The notes: generated from the sequence alone by a model not told the origin. A DNA stretch of 64,000 nucleotides from Atkinsonella hypoxylon (GCA_000729835.1 JFHB01000136.1:1-64000), one strand, 5' to 3'; positions 22,541-35,332 are shown, counted from the stretch's first letter. Numbers and translations: made by a program.

Positions 22541-23959
22541 ATGGTCTATCTCCGACATCATCAGCTTCCGGCGCTGAAGGAGTACAAATACTCCGCCGTC
22601 GATCGGTCGTTGACGTCAAAGTACATTCTGAAGCCATTCTACAACAACTTCGTCATCAAGCTGTTTCCCATGAGCATGGCGCCCAACTTGATCACATTGA
22701 CGGGGTTTTTGTTCATTGTCATCAACGTCTTGACTTTACTGTGGTATAATCCGACTCTCGACAAAGACTGTCCTGCATGGGTCTACTTCAGTTGGGCTCT
22801 CGGCCTCTTCCTCTACCAGACCTTCGATGCTGTCGACGGCGCCCAAGCGTGAGTGCACACCTTGCGACTGACGATCAGAGACTCTTCGAAATTACGCGTA
22901 CTGTCTGCAGCGGGTCATCCTAGTTATGCTAGTAGATGCTAACATCATGTCCAGGCGTCGTACCAAACAGTCAGGCCCTCTAGGTGAACTCTTTGATCAT
23001 GGTGTAGATGCACTGAATACCAGTCTTGGAGTTCTTATCTTCGCTGGCTCTCAGAACATGGGACAGGGATGGAAGACGGTAGCAACACTGTTTGCATGTA
23101 TGTTGGGCTTGCCTTCACATATCTCTTGCAACTCGAGAGGATCGCTGACCACTTCTTGTTTCCTTCTATAGCTCTCCTCACGTTCTACGTCCAGACTTGG
23201 GATGAATACCACACCAAGACCCTCACTCTCGGCATTGTGAATGGTCCTGTAGAAGGCGTCTTGATACTAGTCCTAGTCTACACCCTGACCGGCTTGTTCG
23301 GTGGCGCCCATGTCTGGCAGCAAAACATGTTTCAGACCTTTGGTATTCCTCAAAGCCTGGGCATCCCGAAGTTTATATACGACCTCTCCTTCACCGAGTG
23401 GTATATAGTTCAAGGGGCCATCGTCCTCGTCCTCAACACCGTCGAATCGTCACTTAACGTTATTCGAGCTCGCCATGATCGTGGAGACCGCTCTCGAGGT
23501 GCTCTCGTGGGCCTATTGCCCTTCTTCGGCGTCTGGACCTTGATAGTTACCTATCTTTACCTGCAGCCAACCATCTTGTATCACCACTTGGTGCCATTTG
23601 TGCTCTTTGCAGGCATTGTCAACGCCTACAGCGTCGGACAGATGATCACAGCTCATCTTGTGAAGCTGTCCTTCCCGTACTGGAACGTGCTGGCGATCCC
23701 GTTGGCCTTCGGCGTCGTCGACTCTTTGGCTCCCATCTGCCTGAAGCGATATGGTATTGGCTGGAACAGCGCCCTCGGCCATGGCGAATACCAAGTCTCG
23801 TTTGTCTTCCTCATATTGGGTCTGGCCGTGGGCGTCTACGGCAGCTTCGTCGTCGACATCATTGTTTCGATATGCGATTACCTTGACATATGGTGTCTGA
23901 CCATCAAGCACCCCGTCGACGAGTTCGGCCCCAAGATGAATGGCGAGAAAATCCACTAA
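22541..23959 (+). CDS. Cholinephosphotransferase/ethanolaminephosphotransferase (CPT1/EPT1-like)
   Basis: Transfers phosphocholine or phosphoethanolamine from the CDP form to diacylglycerol, the last step of the Kennedy pathway, in the ER/Golgi membrane. Three exons (22541-22848, 22955-23097, 23172-23959) give 412 aa, close to yeast CPT1/EPT1. The CDP-alcohol phosphotransferase motif DG-x2-AR-x8-G-x3-D-x3-D spans intron 1: Asp99-Gly100 and Ala103-Arg104, then GPLGELFDHGVD. About eight to ten hydrophobic segments follow. The start is the ATG at 22541 (ACCATGG context, MVYLRHHQL); a TTG three codons earlier is ignored. A GATGCTAACATC branch site precedes exon 2. Which head group is preferred cannot be told from the sequence. 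Confidence 0.95.
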
Positions 23960-25602
23960 TTTTCACAAAAGACCTCGACATTGACAAATTCGGCAATTGG
24001 ACAATATCTCTGGCTCGCGGGAGTTCTTCAACGTGGCATCGACATGAAATCCTGCGAGTCACTTGAAACATCTAATCAAGAGCCTAGCGCAACATGAGAG
24101 AAACCTGAAGAGTATAGTATATGTTAGTGAACCGTGATGCATGGGATGAACATGAACATGTTGTACGGGACTTGGCCAGCAGGCGTATTGCGCCATGAAG
24201 GTGTGTTAGAAAGGCCGTTGGAAAAAGAGGACAAGTTAGAAGTGCAACCTAGAATCGAGGGCAGAACAAGGATGTGAAAAGTCATTTGTGCAGTGAGACA
24301 TTTTGATTTGAACATCGGTAAGGAGTACTTGCTTTGGTCCCAGCCTGCTTCACGGTAGCAGAGCGAATCAGTATTGCAGTCTCCTGGAGATCAGCAGTAC
24401 ACTGCCAGAAGTGATGGCTTATACCAATCTACCACTTATGTATCGACGAAGCACAAGTCACAGAATCAAACCCTCGGACAATCACGTAACCAAGGCTGAA
24501 GAAATTAGTCCGAACGATCCCTGGCCAGCGTGGCAAGCACTGGGGAAGGCTCTACGCCTTTCCAACCGCCTTGGCTTCAAGATATGCCTCAGCCTAACTG
24601 CTTTACTTTTCAGCTCTGTCCAGAGATCCAGGAAAATCCACCTCGAAGTTAATCACTTGGTATTGAATTCAGGTTGCTTTGAGCGACTTCTAATGCCACC
24701 TTTCCCTTTGAAAGGCGTCATAGTTGGCTGATCTGCGTTAATATGAAGTTTGGTAAATGCCATGGGTGCAGCGTTTCATGCGGCTGTTAATCCTCGACAT
24801 GATGCCGATTCCTTACGGCCTTTTAGTCACATGGTGGTGTGGCAAGGATGTAAACATGTTGCTATTGATAGGTCTGGCTGACATAGATTTTGTATCAAGG
24901 CATGTTGGATAAAGGAGCGTTTTTAATTTGGTGGCTTTAAATGGAATGGGGGTCAAGCCGCAAAAAGACTTGCAACTGTGGAAATCGTCAAGTCTCACAT
25001 CATCAAACTTTGCAAGAATACATCAAATACTGCTGAAGAACCGTGAAATGAGTGAGTTCGCAGGTAACAGCTGCCATGGACGCCTCGACGGCAAATTGCA
25101 AGTTCCACCAACCATGAACATCAATTGTGTTCCCCAAGCTGCTAAATGAGAACGAGATCGTGTTGCAGATGTTCGTATGTGCAAGTCATTCATAGTGCGT
25201 GCTAAAGGAGATAAAATGCAGCTTTCCACCAACTCCACTAGTGGCGTATTGTTGACAAGCAAGCTTCACATGCTCAGGAAGCCGCTTGCTACCAAACTAC
25301 TGTAAATCGTCGTGAACTAGCTTGGGACCCACGTTGTTGACCTCTATGAAGCTAGGTAAGCTCCTTCTTGGTACGAGGATATCGAAGAACGCAGGGAGCA
25401 GCCAATGTGTATAACGTGATATCGTTGACTTTTTGCGAAATTTGTTTGAGCCCTTTTTGCAACTCTCCCACATCCCTTACTCCCAGATTGCCGTGTTCAT
25501 AAGCTGGCTTCTTATGAGCCTGTGGAGAGGCATATACTGTGCCAGGGCCTTGTTAAATCTCTAGCCCATTTGTTCGAAACATCTCGTCAACGCTGCGATC
25601 AA
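23960..25602. other. Convergent 3' intergenic region
   Basis: 1.6 kb between the stops of the phosphotransferase and the bZIP gene. Open frames are short and scattered and show no family motif. I see no RNA gene or repeat. Confidence 0.5.
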
Positions 25603-26942
25603 TCATAAGAGGTCGTCAGAACCGCTTGCGACACTCTGCTCCATAGCTTGAATTATGGCCTGCTCGGAGAAGACAGGGCCTTGACCATCACACCGAGCGC
25701 AGGTTTTCAGTCGTTCGCTAACGTCCTGGACGTCGACGAGCCCCTTTTTGTAGAGTTCATGGTTAATGATGAAGTCCCATGTGGCGCCGACGGCCAAGAG
25801 GCGTTCACCATCATCTGATGTGACAACACGGTGCGATGGAAACTTGTTCTGATGATGCTGGAGAACGTTGGAATAGAAGTCAGTTGGATTGTACTTCATT
25901 GGTCCGGTCATGGCGGGTTCCGGGGAGTGCGGGCTGTTATGGCCATTGCTGAAAGACGAGGTCGCCCGCAGAATCTTGTTTTCAGTCGATATCTTCTGTA
26001 GGTCCCTTTTCAGACGTTCGTTCTCAACAGAGGTCTGCTGCTGTGCGGCCTCCATGTCGGCTAACTTGGCCTCCAAGTCCTTCACATGTTTCTCCTTGCG
26101 TTCCCGAAAAGCACGCTGCCTGGATCGCAGGTGGTTGGTTAGCTTAGACCCGGACGAACACCCACTGTAGAAGATGTCGACTTACGCGGCCCGATTTTGG
26201 GCTTTCCTCCGTGACTGGGCTGGTGTCAGTGACTCGTCGTCCTCACTGCCCGCACGAGTCTGTTTTAGATCCTCGGACCAACTAGCTTCTGCTTTAAGGT
26301 CGGCCCCATGCCCATTGGCGTGCCCATTTGTAGTTGAAGCTTGGTAAATATGCGTTTCCTGTTGTGCTTGGTGCACTGGTTGCTGATTCGCAAACGGGGC
26401 AGGATTTGGTGGCGTAGGAGGACCCGGAAAGCCAGGCGTTTGGTGTTGAGGATGGTTGTGGAATGGTTGGGAGAATTCGAAGCTTTGAAATTGCTCCTGG
26501 TTATTTTGAATAGCTTCAAATACCTCCTAGAGAAGAACAAGGCTTGTGTCAGCTCAATCCTACTAGAAATCTACTAGATGAATTTCACAAAAACACACTG
26601 GCCGAGCGGTGTTTTAGAAACGGTAAATGCGGTTGAAAGGGAGGGAAAGTGGTGAGCGTCTGAGTGGGGAAAAAGACAGCTTCTTGATGTCTGCGACATA
26701 AAGGGGCGCGAGTGTAGGCAGCACCGGATGAGCGTGAGCAGATATGGATACAGGCAATGACGCAAGATGAGGGATGAATTTCAAGGTGAAACAGCTGGAT
26801 GGACAAGACTCACGGGAGGTGACGTGTTGTTGAGATCATCCGAAGTGGCTGAGTGTGAATTGGACGGCGTCAGAGGGGGAATAGACGTGAAGCTCTGGTA
26901 CAGTTGTCCGCCAGCAAACTGATACTGCGAGGTGAAGTCCAT
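25603..26942 (-). CDS. AP-1-like bZIP transcription factor (Yap3/RsmA-like)
   Basis: Sequence-specific DNA-binding regulator. Three exons (26814-26942, 26186-26526, 25603-26119) give 328 aa. The N-terminus is Gln/Pro/Ser-rich, as in activation domains. The basic region RRKAQNRAAQRAFRERKEKH contains the Yap/Pap1 signature N154-x2-A157-Q158-x2-F161-R162; intron 2 interrupts it exactly inside the Ala157 codon. A leucine-zipper coiled coil follows (about residues 170-205). The C-terminal block (LLAVGATWDFIINHEL...LKTCARCDGQGPVF) resembles the Yap3/RsmA subgroup, known in Aspergillus for control of secondary metabolites and stress, rather than Yap1 with its paired cysteine-rich domains. That subgroup placement is from memory and moderate in certainty. 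Confidence 0.9.
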
Positions 26943-27143
26943 GGCAGGCTAGCAGAGCAGTGATGGGTACTCGGCGAAGAGCAGTACTAGAGAAGCTTTA
27001 GACTTTCTCGGCTCGGTTGCCGCTCAGGTGGGTACGACGATGATGAAGAGGCGCGATGACGAGATGCTGACGAGGTGTGGATGAGAGTGTGTACGAGTCT
27101 AGTCAGTCGAAGTCGGCTTTGTCTGGGCTGGAGCGCGGCGTGA

Positions 27144-27195
27144 TCTGGTCTGTCTTGGTCTGTCTTGGTCTGGCCTGGCTTGGTCTGGTCTGTCG
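27144..27195. repeat. Imperfect TGGTCTGTCT repeats
   Basis: Degenerate tandem copies of a roughly 10-bp unit (TGGTCTGTCT, drifting to TGGCCTGGCT and TGGTCTGGTC) lie about 200-250 bp upstream of the bZIP start codon, probably in its 5' leader or promoter. Confidence 0.7.
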
Positions 27196-27563
27196 AGGCT
27201 GCCAGAGGCTCGGGGTGGCGTTGGGAGTTGGAAGCAAAGCGAGCGGGCAAGATCCATATGGGCTCGATAGATTGATTCTGGGACGATTGGGTGGGATGTA
27301 GGACGTAGCTTTCTTTTCCTCGGAGCCTCGTGGACGGAGCGTGCTATTCTTCAAGCGTCCCAGGCTCCTGCCCCATTGAGCAGGTACAGTCAATGAATCG
27401 TTACTAGTGCAGGCAACCCCGGGGGGGGGGTGGTAAGGGGTCTATCTACCTACCTAGTATTCCGTATGTAGGTATATTTATGGAAGTTGTGTGCGCAGGC
27501 AAGAACATGAAGTGCGTGGCTGCGTGGCCGCGACGACACGATAGATCAGTTGGGGCCAGTGGG

Positions 27564-27622
27564 CCACGGCGCAAAGCCACGGCGCAAAGCCACGGCGCAA
27601 AGCCGCCAACGCCAACGCCAAC
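27564..27622. repeat. 13-bp triplication followed by hexamer repeats
   Basis: CCACGGCGCAAAG is repeated three times exactly (27564-27602). A run of GCCAAC hexamers follows, and after it two copies of a TTCAGTTCAA-like unit. No open frame with family resemblance covers it. Confidence 0.85.
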
Positions 27623-28850
27623 GTTCAGTTCAATTCAGTTCAAATGTTGCAAAGGAAGGTGCGGCGGCGGCATTCCCAATAAATAAATCATGGCCATCCG
27701 TCGCCCTCTCTCCCACCCCGCATTCCCACCTCCATTTCCTCAGGAACAGAAAACCACCGAATAACGACCTGTCCATTCATTCGAAAGGCTCGAGCGACTT
27801 GCTTGTGCCCTGTCAGTCATACAACCCGAGCACCGGCGTTGTTGGCTCAAAGGACTCTGTACCTGCCGGGCCTCATCTTTGCAACTGCCGACAATAGACT
27901 ATGAAAAACTCATGCGAGCAGAGCAGACTGTGACGCTGCCATCCACATCCAAAGTCAAGCCCATTCTTCTAGGACACGGGGCCTCGTTCAACTGTGCGAG
28001 GCGTGTCAGTCAGCGAGCGGAACGACCCAAATAGAGTTAGACCCCTCCACTCCTCCCGGAAAGCATGTCTCACTCAGGACCAGGCGATCTCATATTGCCA
28101 AGTGCACATTCGTGTCGACGCTCATCATGATGCGCGTATGGAATACATACCACGTAATTTGCTATCAAAGCTAACAATGTAGCAGCGATATTCTGTAAGC
28201 CCTCTTGCAACTTGGATCTTGCGCAAAAATTTCGGTGATGGATCATATATTATAGGCGGCTTCGAAACCCATGTTTGATAGGGCCTGGTCCCTGTTACTG
28301 TATGGAGGGAGTCACCCCTGATCTATTCCGTAGACTGGCTTGTACTCCGTAAGTGATCAAAGTGAGGACCTATCGGGGTCTCGTTCCACAGTGTCCTTTT
28401 GACCCTGACACATTTGAAGATGTTTGCTTCTGGTCAAAGTCCTGCTTTTGGCACCACTTACCTTATACAGTATACCTCTTGACAGTGTCAAGGAAGCAAG
28501 CAAGCTGGTCGCAGACCCCAGTTTATCAATTCAAATGTCATCAATCAATCTTGTATAACCAGGACGAAAGACCTGTTGATCAACGGTTATTCAAATAATA
28601 CTAGTTATTCCGTAGTATACTTTGTATTCCACAGAATGTAACTACGAACAGAAGTAGCGTCGCCACCTGCTACTGATCAGACAATCCCTGCAAGTGAGCT
28701 TTGCTCACAGTCTCCCATGGACTCTCACATATATGCTTCTCCGCAAGGCTTCAACATAGCAGGCAGAACCGTAGTTTTTCAAAATCTGAGTGGTTCCCGC
28801 GGCAGCCAGAAGCCATGATGATGCAAGGTGGAACCCGGAGAAAAGTACCC

Positions 28851-28856
28851 AAAAAA
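28851..28856 (-). terminator. Pol III terminator of tRNA-Lys
   Basis: Six consecutive T residues on the minus strand begin 9 nt after the tRNA-Lys 3' end, the normal RNA polymerase III stop signal. Confidence 0.8.
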
Positions 28857-28864
28857 GGATTCCC

Positions 28865-28937
28865 CGCCCGAAGGGGGTCTCGAACCCCCAACCTTGGGAT
28901 TAAAAGTCCCACGCTCTAGCCATTGAGCTACCCGGGC
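28865..28937 (-). tRNA. tRNA-Lys (UUU anticodon)
   Basis: 73 nt including the discriminator base. Read on the minus strand, the acceptor stem GCCCGGG pairs with TTCGGGC (two G-U pairs). The D arm has GCTC/GAGC, the anticodon stem TGGGA/TCCCA holds the loop CTTTTAA, and the T arm GGGGG/CCCCC holds TTCGAGA. The anticodon is TTT at positions 34-36. Internal A and B boxes are intact. No intron. Confidence 0.95.
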
Positions 28938-29902
28938 CAAATCAAGAAGCTCCATGAAGCCGCACGGTATGGTGATGTGATCTCTTTCATCACTTTGTCG
29001 TTCCACTGGCCCGCTGTCGTGAAGCGGGTCGTGGGAGATGTTACAGGAATAAGAAAGCGAGCTGTTCCCACGGATAAATGTGCAGAGACTGGGCGCGTAC
29101 CTTACTTAACCCAGTGAGGTTAGAGGTGGCACACAGCGACTCCATTGACAAATTCCTATTTAGACATTGACGGGGCGGGCATTAACTAGCTGGCTGTCCT
29201 ACGTGCCCCTATCACGCACCCGCCCTCCGGTGGCGGGGCCGCGGCACTCTACTTCTTTGACCTGCCGTCTGACTTGGTGCATAGTCCAGTTCAGCCACGA
29301 GGCACATGTCAACGCACCAGACACTATGAGCACCCAATCTCGTGTAACTAACAAAGTTGTAATAATCTAAGCAATGTCAAACAGACACCAGAAAAAAAAA
29401 AAAAATTGAAAGCAAAACAAAAGACAGTTACGAAGCCCATGTCCTCCCTTTGCTAATGATGTATTATTAAAGCAGGTACTATGGCCGAGAACAAACAGAA
29501 AAAAAGGGTCATAAACAAAACAAAAGCAAACGAATTCAGATCCCTGCGCCATCCCTATGAAACGCCTTTGCTGTGATGAAAAACAGAGTGAGTCATCTAC
29601 TCCGCTTGGTAAAACATCATGAACCAGGTACTTGATGCAGACGAAAAGATTCCCGGCAGAGGCCTCCTACAATTCGTATGTACAAATACAAGAACCAGAA
29701 AAAAAAAAGATAAAACGAAAAAAAGAAAAAAAGGAAAAAAAGAAAAAAAGAAAAAGAAATCATCTCCTATCTGCACTCATAAGCCGCATTATACCCATTC
29801 TGTAAAAATACGAAATCTCCTGCGATAGAGGGCGCATACGGGGGTTGTTCATAACGAGTTTGATCGTAATAAGTACGTTTTGGCACTTTTGACAGATGGC
29901 TT
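28938..29902. other. Intergenic region between tRNA-Lys and kog1
   Basis: Lies upstream of the tRNA gene and downstream of the kog1 stop. It contains A-rich low-complexity DNA, notably an AAAAAG/GAAAAA tract at about 29697-29759, probably in the kog1 3' UTR region. No gene was recognised. Confidence 0.5.
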
Positions 29903-32900
29903 CTAGCCAAAGTGCAAAGCCTCCGCCTTCTCGCACGTAAAGAGATTGATATGATGGTCACCGCGGGCTGCGCAACCCAAGATTGGTCGATGGGGGTGAA
30001 ATGCCGTCGCTGAGATCGGTCCCCCACGCGTCTGATGCAGGAAGCTCGAGTATGGTTCCAGTCGAGAAAGCTCGTAGCCATCCAAGTTGAACACTTTGAC
30101 GGCATGATGCGACGTGCCCCTGTTAAAGAAAGAAAGAAAAAAACCATGTCAGAAATATGCAAGACAGCCCAATACTTTCTGGGATTCAAAGGGGGAAACT
30201 TGGCAAGTCTTACACTGCAAACACTGGCAAGTGCTCATGCGTGCTGCAAGTTCGCAACGTATCTCGGGTCGTCTGAAAGGAATGCAGTGGTTTATCCATC
30301 CTAATATCCCAGATCTTGACTTTACCGTTACGGCTGGCACTGACCAGTTCGCGTTGTCCACCTCTTTGCATGTGCACACTCTTAATCCACTGCCGGTCTG
30401 ATTCATCTTTCCACTTGCGAACCATGGAATCCTGGGGGCGCTGCCTAGTGTCGAACACTCGCACAGCACCGTCGCCGAATCCGGCAATGAAAATGTTCCC
30501 CGTCATCTGGTCCGACGTCAAAGATGTGACGCATGAGCCTGATCGAGCCGGTATATCCATAATGCACGTCTCGTGCGCCGCATACCATACGCGGATCACT
30601 CTCACGTCTCCTGCCACGAGGACCCGCCCAGTGACCTGCTGCCAGTCAAGCACCATGCCGGCATTCACGTTGCTGGGAACCATCTGCGTCAAAGCTCGCC
30701 AGGAAGTCGCGAGCTCAATGTCGCCATCCGAGTCGTAGTTACGATACACACGCACAACACCATCCGAGGAGCCAGTCATTAAGAATGCTTCGTCATCCTC
30801 ATTGATAAACCTCATGTCACTGATCTTTGAACCCTGCGGGTTGCCATTGGAAAATCGGCTCAGCCTACCCTGCTTTTTCCAATCCCACACATATACAGTG
30901 TTGCCTTCATCTGAAACAGCCAAGTGATCCTCGTATTGGTGAAACGTCATCTTGGCTGGTTGAGCACCATTGTTCATAATGCCAAGCTGATTGTTCCATT
31001 TGTGCGTACCCGCAATCTGCTTGAGCGGCTGAGTCTCTCGAAGCATATTCTCGTTGCGAGATCGCCTCCATAGACGCTCATTATACTCGGTACTACCAGG
31101 CTCATCTGCCTCGCTCGGCTTCATCTGGGGTTCGCGGAAATACTCAATGGACCATTCGAGGAATCTACTCTTGAGCGGAAGGCTAGGGTTCTTAGATGGG
31201 TCTCTTGCCTCATAAGCGCCAGTCGCTGGCTCGCGTGCGACGTTGTACGTCGCCGGTGCTGACGCTTGATCGATCTGTTCTGGCGGAGCAGCCATCTGAC
31301 CTGGTCCAAGCTGTTTGAATGAATGTGACCGTGGTGAAACTGGAATTGCAGGAGATGTTAGTCTCGATTTATCTTCGCCTCCAACAAATGACTGGAACAA
31401 GAGACTGGCTGTTCGCCGCAGAAGCCCGGGTGACGGAAGCGGAGGTGCTGCCTGTCCCCCAAGAGTAGACCTTTGTGTAGCTTGTGGGGCATTTCGTAGA
31501 ATAGCAGCCTGTCTTGCCCGTGTCTGTATCTCTCGCATCAGCACTTGTGTGGCCTCTCCGACTGTGGAGTTGATCAAGGCATTGTGAACGTAGTCGACCA
31601 CGATAGTGGCTTCATGCTGCACCTCAGGGTGCGGGTCAACGCTCAAAATCAGGACATGCTTCCAGCAAGCCATGTAGACAGTGTTGTGAGAGAGACCGTG
31701 AGCTGTTGGCTTGATGGTGCCGTCCTTCTTCCTGTTTTCCGGTCGCGCATAGTGCAGTCCCATCTTGTAATCTTGTCCATCGTCTCGCGGCGGGTACATT
31801 AGGTATTCCTTTTCTTCCTGCAGCTGCTCGTACGCAGCGACGAGAACCTTATTCTCAAATCTAGAGATGAAATGAGAGAGAAACGAAAGAAATTCCTTTC
31901 GAACCATTGGACTACCGTCTGTACCCATTTCCAGAATTGTCCAGGCTATTGATTCTTCAATACGAGCGACCTCTTCCGTTAGATCCGGAATGCCCAAAAA
32001 TGTAGTGAGTGCATGAATCATCGACGCTCGAACTTCGCAGCAAGGGTCCCTCATCAGATAAGCAAGCTTCACATAGGCGTTCTCTCGAATGCCTCGCCAT
32101 TTCGCCTCGGGTAGGTCCTGCCACAACTGGCTAATACATAGGCAAGCCCACTGCCGGAGGAGAGGGTTATTCTCATTTTGTAGATGAGCAAGACAATAAG
32201 ACATGATGTCTGTTTGATTGCACACCATCTGCCCGTTCTTGTAGTCTTTGCACAGCATCGCGAGAATGAAAGCGCACATGGCCTTGTGCTCATCACTGTC
32301 GACGACAGGGAGACCCTCCGAAGGTTTCAGTATCTGCGCAAAGTAGCTATATCCGCTGTCCTTGATGAGGTCTTGTTGGCAGGATATGTCTACAGCAATC
32401 AGCCTCGCCCATATGAAAACCATGACAGGTTTGAGCTCAGCGGCAGCAGATTGCAGAAGCTTGAGCACGTAGGGAAATATCCCTATGCTCAGGGCTAACT
32501 GAACCGACCATGGTCCCAGATCCAAGAATCTACCGAGCAGAATGAGAGCCCGCACCCGATGCTGTTGGCTGAGCAGGACTTGCAAAACGACTGGTAGTTG
32601 GTCCGGTGGCCGCTGTGTCATGGCGTCTCCTCTTGTTAAATATACATCAAAAGCAGTAAGCTGCTCCGTGAAGAAGGAGGAGTTCTGATATTCGTAGTCG
32701 ATACCCTCGTTTTCCTTCTCAAGCATGGGCAGCTGCGCCAACGCCATGTCGACAGCCAAGTCCCACGTCTGCCACAGTGGATGCTGATGAGTATCTGGCA
32801 AAGCTGGGTACGACTGAGGATGGCAGCCGTAGACAGTCATGACTCGTTGTGCCAAAAGAAAGTTTCTAAACAAGGCCGCAACCATTAAATCCTGACGGAA

Positions 32901-34448
32901 GAATTTGCGAAACAGGTCTCGGGGCAACGTCGTCCATGCGATACTATCAGTAATAGCAGTGAAGATCCAGTTGAGCTCTCCGAGTGGCGTCCGTCTCTCT
33001 TGAAGACGACCTGGAAGTTGCTTGGCGCGCTCGGGTGTCAAGCTGGTCTTGAGGGGGTTTTGAAGCACAAAGAACCACAAGGCCATTTCTATGGGCGTGG
33101 TCAAACATGACGTGAAGAGATCGGCCGGCAATTGCGGGTTGGTAGGGAGGTTCTCCTTGACGGCGCAAGCAGCCAGGTGTATGTAAGGACGGAAACTTGT
33201 CTTTTCGTAATGAGGATCTCGGTCAGACGCCTCTTCCTCCTCTTCTTCATGCTTCTCCACGAAGCGGTGGTAATTGTTGAGAATATTTCCAGCTTCTGAA
33301 CAGTCCCAGACGAAAATTGTTGGGGCCTGCAGCCAGTGCTGTAGATCGTATAATGAAACAGGGATATACTGCGTATAATTCTTGTTGAAAACCCAAATTT
33401 CGCCAGAGGCAGTGGGTTTAGGCACGCCGTGGCCGTTGTAATGCAGCAAAACTCGCTCGTCTTTGGCATTGCGTCGTAATGAGATACAAAACTTCTTCGT
33501 TTCTTCCACCGAAGGGTCTAGGTATTGCTTGTAGCGCGCCCGGATGGCCAGAGTTTCATACTGGGCTTGGAGTGCCTTACCAATGTTCTCCAAGGCCTTC
33601 TGAATAGGAGGCACGGTCGGGTCCGTCCAAGCCTCGAGTTTAGCACCGGGATTTGTCTTGAGTTGGTCTGGCGGTTCAACCCCAATATTTAGGCATACGG
33701 CCAACGCCGCGGAAACGGTTTTCAGTCGATCTCTCTGTCTCCAGTCTTGCAGTTCATATTCTAGGCACTTGGGCTTCCCTGTCGTTTCGTGCCGCTTGTC
33801 TGTAAAATACATATACCAGTTCTGAAAGGGCATGGTTAGCAGGGAATTGCAAGAAGGTTAGAGCGAACCACGCAGTTACGAGGGTTCCGAGTCGCCGCCT
33901 TCCCCAACAGCACACCATGTAAGTATCGATTGTTAGTGATTGTGCATGGGCGCTGCAAGTGGTATCACAAGAAACGGCATACATGAAAAGCACGTGCCCC
34001 ATTTGCGCGACTTGAGCAGCCAGCAGCGAGCAAGACTTCGGAGCAAAAGAGGAAGGAATTGCAGACATACACTTGCTAACTGTGAGATAATTTGGTCGGA
34101 TTGATAGTGGTCCTCGAAGCCGTGTCGCGCACCCCATGTTTGTATCTCCTCCTCAGTGTCGGAATCCTCAACGGGACGAGGTGCATAATCACTCTTTGAT
34201 CGCTGTAGTTGTGGTTTGACTGGTCTTTTGGGTCTGTTGTGTTCAAGATCATCCCTGGCTTCAGCACCAACCACACCATTTTTGCGACTAGGAGCGCTTG
34301 ACAGCCGCGTCTTATCAGCGGTGCCGTTGGAATGGTCGTCGCGGTCGGGGCTGCTGTCAGCTTGGCCACGAAATCTGGAGGTTGATGTCTCGCCATTGGT
34401 GGTTGGGGCCGACGGCAACGACCCATTCGGTTCGGATCGTTGTGTCAT
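29903..34448 (-). CDS. kog1: KOG1/Raptor, TORC1 scaffold subunit
   Basis: Regulatory scaffold that presents substrates to TOR kinase in TORC1. Three exons (34071-34448, 30214-33821, 29903-30119) give 1400 aa from the first in-frame ATG. The N-terminal 125 residues are disordered. The caspase-like RNC domain follows (NWYMYFTDKRHET, LHYNGHGVPKPT, IFVWDCSEAGNI). HEAT-like helices cover the middle, and a seven-bladed WD40 propeller covers about the last 370 residues (VYVWDWKKQG, VKIWDIRMDK, LHFG end). The open frame continues upstream to about 34721 through a Gln tract without an ATG, so the true start could lie in an unseen upstream exon. Intron 2 retention would stop translation at once (GCA-GTG-TAA) and remove the last 72 residues. 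Confidence 0.95.
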
Positions 34449-34576
34449 GGCCACAGAGCTTCCATGGATCGCGCGAGGGTGATCGTCTTGTCGCGCGGGC
34501 GACGACGCCTGGTGGTTCAAAGCAGCCGAGCGTGAGGATGTCGATTTGGAGGAGCTTGGTGCTGGACGAGGATGGC

Positions 34577-34577
<1 letters not shown>

Positions 34578-34619
<42 letters not shown>

Positions 34620-34626
34620 CTGCTGC
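34578..34626 (-). repeat. CAG/CAA repeat upstream of the kog1 ATG
   Basis: Sixteen consecutive CAG/CAA triplets on the minus strand, first pure CAG and then CAA-CAG alternating. They are in frame with kog1 exon 1 but upstream of its first ATG, so they are either 5' UTR or code for a Gln tract in a longer N-terminus. Confidence 0.9.
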
Positions 34627-35297
34627 AGACTGTGCGGAGTCGATGGGTCTGGGGCTCGTTGCTGGGGGTCGAGGCGGCTGGCATTTAATGAACGGATCGA
34701 CCAACAAACAGCTTTGGCCAAAAGCGCAAGTTCGTCTGTCTGAAACCCGCGGCTCCTTCCTGTCTAGAAAGTCCAATTTGGAACTAGCCTCCTTTCTTTT
34801 TCTGTTTGGCGTCTGGTCGCATGAGCTAGCGCATACCATATGCCACATACCATATAGAAGCAGAGCTGTCGCGTCACTACCTGGTCAGCGATGATGGATC
34901 TGAACAGGATATTATCTGGTATGTAGCGCTGTTGAGCTGTCAGTGGGGGGATAAGACCGGAGACTGTGCATGTACATACGTTGATGCACTGGCAGTGCAA
35001 GTGCAGGTGGGCATGGGTACCTAGATGCGTGTACGGAGTATGTGTATTATGTGTATGGAGTATGCTTGACGCACAAGCACCAGAGAACAACGAAAGCGAG
35101 CACAAATGATCTGGTGAAAATGAGGCAAGGTGGCTGGCTGGCTACACAATTGACGTCTCTAGGGAGGTTAGGTGTCTGGCGGGGCATATCTGCTTGACCG
35201 AGCTTTTTTTTTGTCTTCGCTGCCTGTCAATTCAATTCTCAATTCAGCACATGCACTAACTAAATAATAACCCGACGCCAATTTCGTCTCCAGAGTG

Positions 35298-35332
35298 GCG
35301 GACAAGCGGACAAGCGGACAGGCGGACAGGCG
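35298..35332. repeat. 8-bp tandem repeat GCGGACAA/G
   Basis: Four tandem copies: GCGGACAA twice, then GCGGACAG twice. Non-coding position. Confidence 0.85.

Larger units (their letters stand above)
26943..28864. other. Intergenic region upstream of the bZIP gene
   Basis: Holds the bZIP promoter and leader. It is notable for simple repeats: a CTGTCTTGGT-type array (27144-27195), a G-run (about 27420-27430), palindromes (27441-27476) and a 13-bp triplication (27564-27602). No protein gene was recognised. Confidence 0.5.

Noticed and set aside
34357..34848. 163-codon frame with Ala/Thr repeats across the CAG tract
   Set aside because: Alternative frame of the Gln repeat; it does not lead into the Raptor exon 1 frame.
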